Position numbers and translations under genes: made by a program. A stretch of DNA of 64,000 bases, taken from the NCBI RefSeq assembly GCF_000002995.4, contig NW_025062479.1, positions 24,797,221 through 24,861,220 of the forward strand, written 5' to 3'. Under the pieces are notes generated by a model, which saw only the letters and a program-made list of their open reading frames with translations, ran no database searches and was not told the origin of the DNA. Origin of the DNA: Brugia malayi (taxonomy: Eukaryota; Nematoda; Chromadorea; Rhabditida; Onchocercidae). Below are positions 1-14,800 of the stretch, in pieces; position 1 is the first letter of the stretch; every line of letters begins with the position of its first letter.

Positions 1-66
1 TGTATTTTTCGAAGATTAATTATATGAATTAAGAATTACATGAATTTTCTTTTTTTTTTTTTGCAG

Positions 67-249
67 CAGCAGCAGCAGCAGCAACAGCAACAGCAGCAGT
101 CTTACGGAACATCTAACATTCGTTATCGTGGACAAGTTGATAATCTAATCCGTGATAATGCTATGATAGGAAGACGAACCGTTGTGGATCCGGAAACGGC
201 TCAAGGAAGAAAAATATGTCGTGATTTTGAGCATCAATCGATATGGTAA
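67..249 (+). CDS. 3' end of an unrecognised polyglutamine-containing protein
   Basis: The reading frame enters from an intron through a T-run followed by TTGCAG and encodes about 11 glutamines (CAG with some CAA), then SYGTSNIRYRGQVDNLIRD and on to a stop after FEHQSIW. Only this last visible exon lies in the window, so total length and N-terminal domains are unknown. I do not recognise the family. The acceptor is ambiguous because the CAG repeat itself supplies consecutive NAG sites, so the number of glutamines could vary by splicing. The TAA at 247-249 overlaps a possible donor (ATG followed by GTAATT at about 246), so this could also be an internal exon. No convincing continuation was seen before 1350, so a terminal exon is preferred. 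Confidence 0.5.
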   Translation, partial: QQQQQQQQQQQSYGTSNIRYRGQVDNLIRDNAMIGRRTVVDPETAQGRKICRDFEHQSIW

Positions 250-1207
250 TTACTACTACTGCGCATGTGTTATCATTTACTCTTATCCTGGTCAATAAGT
301 CATAATATATGTATTAAGTGAAATTTTCACTCGTCTTGAGCATATTATTCCTTATTCTCGAGCATATTTGTAATGTAGGATTTATGCTGAATTCAAAAAT
401 TACATAATGTTGTAGTTAAGAGATAATAATAAGTGTTATTAAATTTTTGTAGATCATAAAATATAAGCTGTATAATGTTAAATTTTTTGCTGCGTATTAA
501 TATTTTGCCAATCTTTGGATTATCACTATTAAAATTAACTCAACCACGATTCACTGACTTAGAAAAAAAAAATAATAAAAAAAAAAAAAAAAACGGAAAA
601 ATAAAAAATAAAATCCAGAGATTGATTTTCATTCATAAACTATGATGGTTTTTTTTTTTTTTTTTACTTTATACATTTTTGGTCTCATTTGTTTAATTTT
701 TAATTTGAAGAATACTTTTATTCATAATGTAATTAATTTCTAGAAGCTTTTTGTGAAAGGGTGTATATTGCAGCTTTATTTGTTTGATAAAAAAAAAAAA
801 AAGTATTTGTAAATGTTTCATTTAAATATTATTTGTGATATCAGAGAATGATTTTTTCTTTTTTGCAAAATCAACATTATTTGTGATTTCAGATCATGAT
901 GATTTTGCAAAAAAAGATCATTTCATAAACAGAGCTTCCCAATTAGAATTGTATTTTCGAAACAATCCTTATCATGGATTTTACCTTCAAATTAGCTATT
1001 TCAAAATAAAAAATAAAAAAAAAAAAAAAGAAAACAAAATAGCTTTTAATTCTTTTTTTTTTTTTTTTTTTTTTTAAAGTTATTTGCTATATTAGAAATA
1101 ACATATTGTGCTTTCTTATAATTGAAATAAACTGGTTGAATGTGCATTAATATATTGACATCAATATCAAAAAGGTGACATCGTATGACAGACATCGATA
1201 GCTAAAG
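250..1207. other. Intergenic region, A/T rich
   Basis: No conserved coding segment was seen on either strand. It holds long A and T runs and two related segments around 835 and 870 sharing a TATTTGTGAT(A/T)TCAGA core, a short diverged duplication. The frame open at 835-1077 is low-complexity and ends in a poly-phenylalanine T-run, so it is not called. An AATAAA-type motif near 1125 could end the upstream transcript. Confidence 0.5.
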
Positions 1208-1221
1208 GTAACCATGCCAAC
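1208..1221 (+). promoter_or_regulatory. X-box (RFX/DAF-19 site) upstream of IFT172
   Basis: The 14-mer GTAACCATGCCAAC matches the nematode X-box consensus GTHNCCATRGNAAC at every constrained position but one (C in place of the G after the R). It lies 128 bases before the IFT172 start codon. Ciliary genes in C. elegans, including osm-1, are controlled by DAF-19 through X-boxes at about this distance. Motif and spacing are seen in the sequence; binding is inferred. Confidence 0.75.
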
Positions 1222-1349
1222 GAGAATGAAAGGATATGAATCATTTAGCTTTTTACATTGATATGCTTTAAATTTTATTCCTCTACTTGCTAAAAATTCT
1301 ATCATATGTAATCAAACGATCAGATGATGATTTAATTTACTCGGTTACG

Positions 1350-2236
1350 ATGCGTTTGAAATATTTGACTACAATAGTGGAACAACAGGTATATATATAT
1401 ATACGTGTATAAATTATTCTTTACATTTTATTCTTATCTAAAGTTAAATTCTCTCTAATTATTATTATCATTATTGTTTTTATTATTATTAATAATATTA
1501 ATTATTATTATTATTATTAATATTATTATTATTTTGTTAAATGAAAGAAATAAAGCAGTAGATGATGAATGGGAATGAGAGAAAACTCAAATTTGAAGCA
1601 TAAAAAAAGGAAAAAAACATATGTTTAATAAATGGGGGAATAATGTTGAAATTATTAAAAGTAATTTAAAAAATTGCTCAGTTGTTACTTACGTGTTACG
1701 TGATAATTATTAAGTTATACAATTTATAAAGTATATATTATTAAATGACGCAGTTATATTTCATTTTTTATGCTTAAATTCTATTTAACAAATTATTTGT
1801 ATTAAATATTAAAAAATATGTCTTATAAATTGAGAAATAATTTGCGTGTTACGTGAATTATTAGTAAATTTAAAGTATATATATTATTAAATGACGTTAT
1901 ATTTCATTTTTTATGCTTAAATTATAACAAAATATATTAAATATTAAAAAATATGTTTAATAAATAAAAAACAAAAATGTTGGAATTATTAAAAGTAATT
2001 TAAAAAATTGCTCAGTTGTTACTTACGTGTTACGTGATAATTATTAAGTTATACAATTTATAAAGTATATATTATTAAATAACGCAGTTATATTTCATTT
2101 TTTATGCTAAAATATTCATAGAAGATAAATCATCAAATTATTTTATCTAACAATTTCGTTTGTATTAAATATTAAAAAAAAAAAAAATACCAAAATTTTT
2201 GTAAATCAAAAAAATTTTGACAATTTTTTTCTCTTC

Positions 2237-2267
<31 letters not shown>

Positions 2268-5200
2268 GAGAAATTAATTTGTAATATTTTAATGGAATTT
2301 TAAATAACTTATCTAAAATAGCAATTCAATTGATAAAATATAATTAATAACCATACAATCATAAAAATTTTTTTAATTAATTTATTAAAAATAATGAAAT
2401 AATAATTTTCTAACTGAAAAGTTTTACATATTAAATATATTATTATAGTTTAATTTGAATAAATTCATGTGTGTGTGTGTGTCTTTTTTTTTGTTGTTAA
2501 AAGAAAAGAAATTTTTCAAATATTTTTGAATTTTCATACTTGTTACTGCCTTTTTTTTTTATTTGTTTACTTTTTGTTTTTATATAATTTAATTTTTTTT
2601 TTTTTTTTTTTTGTAAATTCTCAATCAATATCACTTAGTTTAATTACTAAATGTTACTTACTGATAACATAACATTATTTAAATATTACTGCTTAACATA
2701 GCAAGAAAAGTAAATTAATAAAATATTTTTTTTTTTAAAAAAAATGAAAATTTTTATTTCTTTTTTTTCTTTTTCAGGATGGAGCAGCTAAAATACCAGC
2801 AATGAATTGGTCACCAAATGGTAAAAAATTAGCAGTAGCTAATGCTGATCGTGTGATATTATTATTTGATGAAACTGGAAAACGACGTGATAAATTTGCT
2901 ACTAAACCTATCGATGCTAAGGTTTTAAAATTTTCTAATCAATTTAATTGATCAAAAAAGAGAAAAAGTTTTTTATTAAATATAAAAAATAAAATTTAAA
3001 TAAGTAACTAAAATGATTGAATGGAATAAATTTTAGTGATAATACTATTATTTCTAGTATGGAAAGAAGAGTTATCAAATGAAAGCATTGTTAAATTTAA
3101 AAATTTAAATAAGTAACTAAAATGATTGAATGGAATAAATTTCAGTGATAATATCATCTTTAGTGATAATATTATTATTTCTAGTATGGAAAGAAGAGTT
3201 ATCAAGTGAAAGCATTAGTTTTTTCACCTGATTCAACTCGTATTGCTATTGGTCAAACTGATAACATTGTTTATGTTTATCGAATTGGTGAAACGTGGTA
3301 TATAATTCATGTTTACTTTTGTAAAAAAAAAAATTATTTCAATAATTCATTGATAATAATTTGATATGAATTATTTTATATGATCAATTAAATGAAGTGA
3401 TAATTTAGATATCAATTTAGTATCATTTTTTCTCTCTTTTTTTTTTTTTTTGGATTTAATATTTTTTATTTATCATTTCAAATTAATTTTAGTTGATTGA
3501 TTGAAAATTTTTATTAAATGTAAAATTATTGACAACAAAAATTTTTGTCAATAAATGTTAATAATGTATTTTAGTGATAATATTGATAGTATTGTTAACA
3601 CAATGATAATTTGAGCTTAATTTTAGGGATGAGAAAAAAGTTATATGTAATAAATTTGTTCAATCATCAGCAGTGATAGCATTATTGTGGCCAAGTGAGG
3701 ATCGTTTAATAATTGGCCTAATTGATGGTAAAGTAAGAATTGCATCATGTCGTAATAATAAATGTTCAACATTATACAAAACTGATGTATCAGTTATTTC
3801 TCTTGCACTTCCGTAAGAATTTTATTTATTTATTTTTTTTTTCTTTTTAATTTCTAAACTATTTTATAAATCATAAAATTCCAATTTTTTTCCCTCTCAT
3901 AAATCAAAATTTAACAAAATAATTTAATCATTGTATTTTTTAAACAAATTAATAAAATGTAATTTGAAAAATACTATTTATACTGTTTTAAAATATATTG
4001 TTTTATTGTAATTTGAAAAAAAAAAAATACTGTTTAATTTTAACAAAAATGCCAATTTAATTTTCAAATATGAAAAATTATATTGATTGCTTCATTTATT
4101 ATGATATGAGCTTGTTTGTAAGTAAGATAAGGAAATGATAAGAAATAGCATAATTTTTTAGCTGATCATAAAATAATTTAATAAATTTTTTTTTTTTTTT
4201 TGCAAGTTTAATTTTGCAAATTCTTTACCGAATTGAAATTTTAGTTTTGATGAACAGTGATTGATTGATAATTTTAATTTGTTGGAGAAAAAATTGACTG
4301 AAATTTTAGCTTAAATGAAAAAATGATTGATTGAAATATTAGTCTGATAAAAAAAAAGAAAAAAACGAAAAAATGTACTAGAAGTAATTTATTATAAATT
4401 TAATTAAAAACGAATAAAAAATGAAATACTTTTTAAATAGCTAATGAATTTTCACACTTCCAAAATTTTATCACATCTAATTTAATTTATTACTTTTATC
4501 CTATCAAAAAAAAAAAAAAAAAAATAATAACAAATAAAAATAAAATAACAAATAAAATAAATGAATTAGTTAGCATATTTTTTCATTCTTTTCTAATTAA
4601 ATTTCTTATGAACATTTTTCTTTTTTTTTTAAAAAAAAATTATTATTTATTACATAAATTTCTTATTATATTATATGAATTTAAATATTCATTTTGATTT
4701 TATTTTAACAATTTCTTAAATTGTTATATATTTATTATATAAATTTTTTATTCATTTTCACTTTAACAATTTCTTAATTTATTATTTATTTGTTATATAA
4801 ATTCAGTATTCATTTTCATTTTAACGATTTCTTAAATTGTTATATATTTATTATATAAAATTAATATTCATTATTATTTTAACAATTTCTTAAATTATTA
4901 TATATTTATTATATAAATTTATTATTATATTATATAAATTTAAATAATTATATAAAGTTAATATTCATTTTTATTTTAACAATTTCTTAAATTATTATAT
5001 ATTTTTATATAAATTGTTATTATATTATATAAATTTAAATTGTTATATAAATTTAATATTCATTTTCATTTTAACAATTTCTTAAATTATTATATATTTA
5101 TTATATAAATTTAATATTCATTTTCATTTTAACAATTTCCTAAATTATTATATATTTATTATATAAATTTATTATTACATTATATAAATTTAAATTATTA

Positions 5201-7638
5201 TATAAATTTAATATTCATTATCATTTTAGTAATTTCTTAAATTATTATGTATTTATTATATAAAGTTAAATATTCATTTTTCATTTCATTTTAACAATTT
5301 CTTAAATTATTACATATTTGTTATATAAATTTAAATATTCATTTTTCATTTTCACTTTAACAATTTCTTAAATTATTATATAATCTAATAAAAAAAATAA
5401 ATAAATAATTAATTGAAATTGTTTACATTTAAGGCCTGATCATCGTTCATTTATTTCTGGTCACACTGATGGTTCAATCATTTTATATTCAATGGATCGA
5501 CGAATGCAAACAAAAATTTTAACACATAATTGTCCACCGTATGCATTAGTATATACAAATAATGCTATTATAATTGGTGGATGCGATCAACGAATAGTAT
5601 CGTATACCGAAAATGGCCAATTATTACAGCAATTTGATTACTGTAATGAGATAGATCATGAGAAAGAGTTTACTGTAGCTGTTCGTGACACATTTGGACA
5701 AAGTGTCATTTTTGGAAGTTTTGATAGGTCTTTTTCTTTTCTTTTTTTTATTTTATAAAATTTTAGCATATTTTCTATAAATGTTTTTTTTTTTATTTTA
5801 TTAAAATTTTAGCATATTTTCTATAAATATTTTTTTTTTTTATTTTATTAAAATTTTAGCATATTTTCTATAAATGTTTTTTTTTTTTTATTTTATTAAA
5901 ATTTTAGCATATTTTCTATAAATGATTTTTTTTTTTTATTTTATTAAAATTTTAGCATATTTTCTATAAATGTTTTTTTTTTTAATTTATTAAAATTTTA
6001 GCATATTTTCTATAAATTTTTTTTTTTTATTTATAAAATTTAGCATATTTTCTATAAATGTTTTTTTTTTTTATTTATTAAAAATTTAGCATATTTTCTA
6101 TAAATGTTTTTTTTTTTTTTTTTATTAAAATTTTAGCATATTTTTATAAAGTTTTTTTTTTTATTTTATTAAAATTTTAGCATATTTCTATAAATTTTTT
6201 TTTTTTTTATTTATTAAATTTTAGCATATTTTCTATAAATGTTTTTTTTTTTTATTTTATTAAGATTTTAGCATATTTTCTATAAATGTTTTTTTTTTTT
6301 TTTTTTCATTCATTATTTTAAATTCAAATATTTTTTCTTTTCAAATGATTACATCAATATTTTAATTAATTTTATTAGAAATATTAAAAATTTTTGCATC
6401 ATTTATATTTCAATTTTTTTTTCTTTTTTAAAATTTAACATAAACATTAGCAATTATGTATATGATATTTCTAAATAAATAAGTTGATTTAACAAAGTTG
6501 GATTAATATAACTTTAAGAAAAAAAAAAGTGCTACTTTTTATAGAGTACGACTTTATTCGTGGAATTCTCGACGAGGTGCTTTAGATGAAGGTAAACCAT
6601 TAGAGATTCGTTACTTATATACAATTAGCGCATTAACATGGAGTCCAGATGGTTCAACTATTGCAGTGGTTTGTTCATTTCATAAAATTTTAATATTTTA
6701 ATAAAAAATTCAAAAAAAAAAAAATCAAATAAGCAACGATGTTATTATTACTAATTTAGTAATTTTACTTATATATATTGCTTACTTCGTTGCAAAAAAA
6801 CCATGAATGCTTTATGGTTTAGTTAAGTAGTGTTACGTAACGTTACTCTAACGTAACGTTACGTCTAAAAGTCATCGTAGAGATTTAACACCTGTGACAA
6901 CTTGCAATAAACCATTTGTGCACTTTTTTGATAGGATTACTGTAGCTAATATTATGAAGCAAACAATACCCAAATATTATTGCTTTTCCTGCAAAGTATG
7001 CAATATTTGAAAATATTTAACAATAATTTATCTTTTAAATTTAAATTATTTATTAGCATATTTAAAAAAAAAAAAAAAAATTAATTTAGCTATAATTTCA
7101 GGGTACATTATGTGGTGCAGTGATAAACTTAGATTGTTGTTTAAAACATTTCATATTGAAAGGACATCTTTTAAATTTAAATTATTTATTAGCATATTTA
7201 AAAAAAAAAAAAAAATTAATTTAGCTATAATTTCAGGGTACATTATGTGGTGCAGTGATAATCTTAGATTGTTGTTTAAAACATTTCATATTGAAAGGAC
7301 ATTTTGAAACAAAATATGTTTCTCCCTCACAAGTTATTATTAAAGATACATCTACTGAACAACATGTAACAATTCATTCTTCTAAAGGATTACCTATTAA
7401 TGAAATTAAAGTAACTTTTTTCACATTTTGTATCTTTTTTTCTTTTTAAACTGATAATTTAAGGTTAATATCATTACTATTATTATCATTAAGTATTAAT
7501 ATTAGTATTGTATTATTAGTAGTAGAGTTAAATAAATTTAAGGTTATTATCATCACTATATTAGTATTATTATATTAATTTATATATATATATAATAGTA
7601 TTATTATATTTTTTATTTAAGGTTATTGTCATTACTTA

Positions 7639-7720
<82 letters not shown>

Positions 7721-10700
7721 GTATTATTATATTATATTTTAAGCTAATAATTTAAGAATATTATCATTAATCATTATTACTATTATTATCATTATTACTT
7801 ATTATTTATTTAGCACTGGTATTAGTATTGTATTATTATTAGTAGAGTTAAATTATTATCATTACTACTATTATTGTTTGGTATTATTATTATTATCAGT
7901 ATTGCTAGAGTTAAATTTACTTCTTTTTTATGATTATGCTGAAGATTGTAAGTGTTACATAGCATTTGTATTCATCCTCTAATTATTTTTTAATTATCAG
8001 AGTTTAATTTTAAGTGCTAATATTTTAATTAAGATAATGGGACATGATCGATATGTGATTGCTTATACAACAAATACACTGATAATTGCTGATATGAGGA
8101 ATGGTTATTGTAGTGAAATTGAATGGCAAAGTGCTGGTAATGAGAAATTCTATTTTGATAACGAAAATGTTTGTATGATAATTAATGCTGGTGAGGTATG
8201 CATATGATAATTTTAATTTTAACATGCAATTATTTCAATGTATACATGGAAATAATTGAAATTTGTTGTATCTAATTTATAATTATTAAGAATTAAATAT
8301 ATATCATAAATGATAATTAAAATTTATACTGATTTTAATAATACTAATTTAATTATTGTTTGAAATTCAAATGCATCAATAATTATACCTTTTTTTTTTT
8401 TTTGAATTTGAAATATTTAATTTTGTTTTATTTATTAGTCAACAATAGAAATAATTGAAATTTGATCAATCGAATTTATAGTTATTAAGAATTAAATATA
8501 TATTATAAATGATAACTAACATTTATACTGATTTTAATAATATTAATTTAATTATTGTTTGAAAATCAAATGCATCAATAATTATGTCTCTTTTTTTGAT
8601 TTAGAATATTTAATATTGTTTTATTTATTATTCAGTGTATTCAGCAATAGAAATAATAGAAATCTGATGAATCTAATTTCTAATTATTAAGAATTAAATA
8701 TATAAATCATAAATGATAATCAACAAATAGTGATTTTTTTACAGCGATTTTAATAGTAATGATTTAATTATTGTTTGAAATTCAAATGTATCAATAATTT
8801 TTGTTTTATTTATTAGTCAACAATAGAAATAATTGAAATTTATTTATTAATAGGTAAATTTGATAGAATATGGAAATAATGAGATAATTGGTTGGATTCG
8901 AACAGAGCTCATATCAACACATCTCATTTCAGTACGAATTACAAAACAGCAACTTAAAAATATAAATATTATAAAGCGTGTTGCTTATCTTCTTGATTTG
9001 AATACCATTTCAGTGGGTGTGTATGTGATTTAAATTTATTTTTATTATTGGAATAATTTTATAATATATTATTTCTTTTGTTATAATTTTAATTTTTGAT
9101 ATTCTATAATTTTAATTTTAATTTTTGATAATTTTAATTTGAATTTTTGATAAATTTTTTTGAGTTAACAAAATTAATTCAACTTTTCTTTTACTTAAAT
9201 TCATTTAGATTACTATTATTATTATTACTACTACTCAGTTTTTAGCATTTTCTTTTTTTTTTTTAATCCTTAAAGGTATTGATTAAATAATAATATGTAA
9301 AAATTAATTATAAAAAAAAAAATGAAAGTATTATTTATTTATTTAAATTTATTCTATACATGAGTTATAAAATGTATTTTGAGAAAATTTAAAAGTAATT
9401 AAAATTATTTTTCTTTTCGTTTTTTTTTTTTTTTTTCACCTTCTAATTTAATATTTTTTTTTTTGTTTTGTTTTTTATAGTTGATTTAATAAGTCAACGA
9501 CAGATTGCACAATTTACGCATCCAGTATACATCGATTGGCTTGAGGTTTATTTTATTCATTTCATTTTGTTGTTATCAAAACAAAATTGATATTTTAATA
9601 TATTTTATAGATATTTTAATATATTTATTATTTGTTGAAATAATTTGAATTTAATTACTAAATCTCCGTGTTGATCAATTTCATCGATTATCACTGATCA
9701 TTACTAATTATTACATTTATTTATCAAATTTAAGTATGACTTAAATATAATTTTGTAATCAATTATAATCAAAATCATATGCTATCATCATTCCTTCTTT
9801 AAAATGAAAGATGATTGAATTAAAACACAATCAATGTTCGATGAAATAATTTAAATTTAATTACTAAATCTTCATGTTGATCAATTTCGTCGATTATCAA
9901 CTGATCATTACTAATTATTACATTTATTTATCAAATTTAAGTATGACTTAAATATAATTTTGTAATCAATTATAATCAAAATCATAGGCTATCACTGTTC
10001 CTTCCTTAAAAATTAAAATAAATTTATTAATTCTTTTTTAGCTTAGTGAAATGGCAACAAAATTATTGTTTCGTGATAAGAGATCTCGATTATTGCTAGC
10101 TGATATAAAAAGTGATCGGAAGATATCATTGTTGGATTATTGTAGTTATGTTCAATGGGTTCCTAATAGTGATGTTATTGTAGCTCAATCGATTGATCAA
10201 CTTTGCATTTGGTATCAAGCAGAAAATCCTGATGAAGTAAAAGTTTTCTTCTTTTTTTTTTTGTTTATTTGTTTATTTGTTTACATTTAACTTTCTTCAC
10301 TTCTCGTATAACTTTTATTTTAATTTGATTAGATAAGAAGTAAATAAATGAAGTAAAAGTTTTCTTCTTTTTTTTTTTTTTGTTTATTTGTTTATGTTTA
10401 ACTTTCTTCACTTCTCATATAACTTTTATTTTAATTTGATTAGATAAGAAGTAAATAAATTTTAAAAGATGAAATAAAATTTGATTATATTTTGCAGATG
10501 GTAATGATACCTATAAAAGGTGAAATTGAAACTGTTCTTCGTGATGAATCTAGAACTGAAGTTATTGTTGAGGTTAAATACAATTATTATTATTGTTGTT
10601 GTTATTGTTTTGTTTATTAAAATAAACAATAATGAGAGAGAAGAAGAGTAGAAAGTAAAATTTTTAAAAATTACTAGAAAGTAAAGTTTTTTTTTTATTC

Positions 10701-11777
10701 AAATTTTATATGGGAGAAGAAGAGTAGAAAGTTAAATTTTAAAGATGAGAAAATTTTCATAAAAATTTTCCTTTTTTAAATTATTATATAGAGAAAACAT
10801 ATGTGTTTGGTAATTTTTAAATATTTAAATTAAAATTAGAAATAAACAATTATGGTTTCTTTTTTCTTTTTTTTTTTTTTATGGAAATAAGAAGAATTGT
10901 TTATACGAAAGCACTAACAATTAGCACTAAATAAATAATGATAAATTAAACGAAAATTCATACATAAATTTGAAATATATTGCAAATGATAATTTAATCT
11001 AAAATCTAAAATTCTATTTTAAAAAAATTTAAGAAAATTTAAATGATAAAATGTTTGTTTGTAAATTAACTCAAATTTATGCTAATTTCAAACAGATCAA
11101 AATTAGATTGCTTCAAGAATTACAAAAATATTGAAATGCAAAAGTAAATACCAAAGTAAGCATAAAAGTAATATGAAAGAAAATACGAAATTAAATGAAA
11201 ATACTATATATTTTCAAATTTTTTTTTTTTTTTTAATTAGATGAAAAACTTTTTAAAAATTTGCATAACTTTTAATTTTTGTATGTTTTTTTTTTTTCTC
11301 TCTTAAAAATGAATTTTATAGGAAGCAAATGAAAAAGTTGCTTATGAACTTGATCAAACACTTATCGAATTTGCTTCCGCTATTGATCGATTTGATTTTG
11401 CTCGAGCAATTGATTTTTTAGAGAAACGAGAAGAAGAAGAATATGATACAACAGTACTATGGCGTCAACTTGCTCAGGTTTCTTATCATTGATTAAGTAA
11501 ATTATCAATAAATTATAATATAATTTATTGATAAAAGTAAATTATGAGGAAAAATTGAAATATATAATTTAGTGATAATATTTTAAGAAAATTACCACAT
11601 AAATTATAACATAATTTAATGATAAAAGTAGATTATGAGAACAAATTAGAATATAGAATTTAATGATAATATTTTGAGAAAGTTATCATAAATTAAATAT
11701 AATTATACCATAAATTATAATATTTAATAAATGACATTTTTCATATTTGTATCAATCCAATATATAACTATTTTAAG

Positions 11778-11810
<33 letters not shown>

Positions 11811-14800
11811 AAGTTTTGGAAATGATTTTTGATTGATTTTTGATATAATATATTTCTTATAGGTTGCATTATCACAACAACAATTATTGATAGCACAACG
11901 ATGTTTCGCAGCATTGGGTGATATTTCTCGAGTGCAAATGCTTGTGGAAATGATTCGAATTGCTGATGAAATAACTAGAAATACCGGTGATGATGGAAAA
12001 AATAATTATAAAGTATCATTTTTTTTCTTTACTTAAATTTATCATAGCACATATCACTGATAAGTGGTTGTCCCTTATCATAGCACATATTACTGATAAG
12101 TGGTTGATCCTCACCATAGCACATATTAGTGATGAGTGGTTGATCCTTATCATAGCACATGTTACTGATAAGTGGTCGATCCTTATCATAGCACATTTCA
12201 CTGATAAGTGGTTGATCCTTATCATAGCACATTTCACTGATAAGTGGTTGTTCCTTATCATAGCACATATTACTGATAAGTGGTTGTTTCTTACCATAGC
12301 ACATATTACTGATAAGTGGTTGTTCCTTACCATAGCACATATTACTGATAAATGGTTGATCCTTATCACAGCACATATTACTGATAAATGGTTGATCCTT
12401 ATCATAGCTGATTCCATATATGTATTACTTTTTGTTATTAATCATTAGCAGTAATCAAAATTTTTTTTCCTTTCAGGTTCAAGCACGTCTAGCTCTTATG
12501 AACAAAGATTTTCGAGAAGCTGAAAGGATTTATCTCGAACAGGTGAAACAAATATACCTATTGTCAAAAAAAAAAAAAAAAAAAAAAAAGAATTAAGCTA
12601 CTTTATGAATCTTTTTACAGTAATTATAATCAATAATTGATTATTATCATTATTAATTATTATATTCAAATTTTGATTGAAAACAAATTTAACAGTCTTT
12701 TAAAGTAAATTAAAAATTTTATTTTACTAATTAAATTTGTTCAATTTAATTTATAGAATGCATTAGATGAAATTATTGAAATTTATCAGCAAATTGGCAA
12801 ATGGGATGAAGCATTTGAGTTAGCTCAATCACAAGTATGTTTTTATTATTAAATGTTCTACGAGATTTATACCTATTTCAAAAATTCATTAATTATCTAT
12901 TTTTTAATTTTTTTCAAGAATCATCCAGACTTGGAAACTGTTAAAGCACGATACTATCGTTATTTGTTTGATACAGGTCAGGATGGAAAAGCTGCACAAG
13001 TTAGTTTTTTTTTTTTTTTTTTTCTAATATTCAAAAAATAAAAAAAAAAAAAAAAAATTAATTTTAATTCTGTTCTTTATGAAATATTACATCATGTACA
13101 TTAATATTTATCATAATTATCATTTATGTATTATCATAATTTATCATAATTATTGTCATAATCATTATTTACATATTATAGTTTGTCATAATTATTATCA
13201 TAATTATCATCCACACATTATCATAATTTATCATAATCATCATTTCCATATTATCATAGTTCACCATAACTATTATCACAATTATCAACCTTATATTATC
13301 ATAATTATCGTCATAATCATCATTTACATATTATCACAGTTTACCATAGTTATTATCACAATTATCTTATATAATTATAATTATTGCCTTAATCATTATT
13401 TACTTTATTATCATAGTTTATCATAATTATTATCATAATTATCATCTACATATTATCATAATTTATCATAATCATCATCTTATCATAATTATCATCTACA
13501 TATTATCATAATTTATCATAATCATACATATTATTATAGTTTGCCATAATTATTATCATAATTATCATCCTTATATTATCATAATTATCGTCATAATCAT
13601 CATCTACCTATTATTATAGTTTATCATAATTATTATCACATTTATCATCTATATATTATCATAATTTATCACAATTACTATCATAATTATCATCTATATA
13701 TCTTTTTTTTTTTTTTGGTAATGTTATTACAACCTATATAATTTATTTTCATCTCGAAAAGTGATCTTAGTTAAATTTCTAGCTCATTTTTTCGGATCAT
13801 TTTTACAATTAAAAATTTGGCGTATTTTTGCAATTAAAAATTTAGCGCATATAAATATGATAATAAACAATCATTTAAAAAATTTTCTAGAATTATTGAA
13901 CTTTTATCATTCATTGTAAATCTAAGAGTGTAATCATTGTAATCCTTCAATAATGGCTTTCCTTTTTTTTTTTTTTTTTTTAAATTAAATTTTAATTAAA
14001 TTAAAAAGTAGCTAATTTCAGATATCAGAACGTGATGGTGATTTGCTTGTTGCAATTGAATTATATTTGAAAGCTGGTTTGGTCATTCAAGCAGCTCGTA
14101 TCCTTTTGCAAAATTCAAAACTTTTATTTAAAGATGATTTAGTACAAAATGTTATTACAGCATTGATACAATCTGATCAATTTGAAAAAGTTTGCTATTC
14201 AATTCTTTTTTTCTATTTTTTTTTTTTAATTAGAATAATTTAATCTAATATATTTGTATATTTTTTTATTAGAATAATTTAATCTAATATATTTGTATAT
14301 TTTTTTATTAGAATAATTTAATCTAATATATTTGTATATTTTTTTATTAGAATAATTTAATCTAATATATTTGTATATTTTTTTATTAGAATAATTTAAT
14401 CTAATATATTTGTATATTTTTTTATTATTTAATCTAATATATTTTATATTTTTATTAGAATAATTTAATCTAATATATTTGTATATTTTTTTATTAGAAT
14501 AATTTAATCTAATATATTTGTATATTTTTTTATTAGAATAATTTAATCTAATATATTTGTATATTTTTTTATTAGAATAATTTAATCTAATATATTTGTA
14601 TATTTTTTTATTAGAATAATTTAATCTAATATATTTGTATATTTTTTTATTAGAATAATTTAATCTAATATATTTGTATATTTTTTTATTAGAATAATTT
14701 AATCTAATATATTTGTATATTTTTTTATTAGAATAATTTAATCTAATATATTTGTATATGTTTATATATTATTTTAAATCATTTTTTTAAAAAAAAAAGG

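Noticed and set aside
12043..12407. CRISPR-like array of regular 36-base units
   Set aside because: There are no unique spacers between units, the periodicity is contiguous, and the context is an intron of a eukaryotic gene.
11987..12448. Long overlapping frames of 115-153 codons on both strands
   Set aside because: They are translations of the 36-base minisatellite inside an IFT172 intron; pure 12-residue repeats with no flanking gene structure.
13079..13426. 115-codon His/Tyr/Ile-rich frame
   Set aside because: Produced by TATCATAATTATCAT repeats in an intron.
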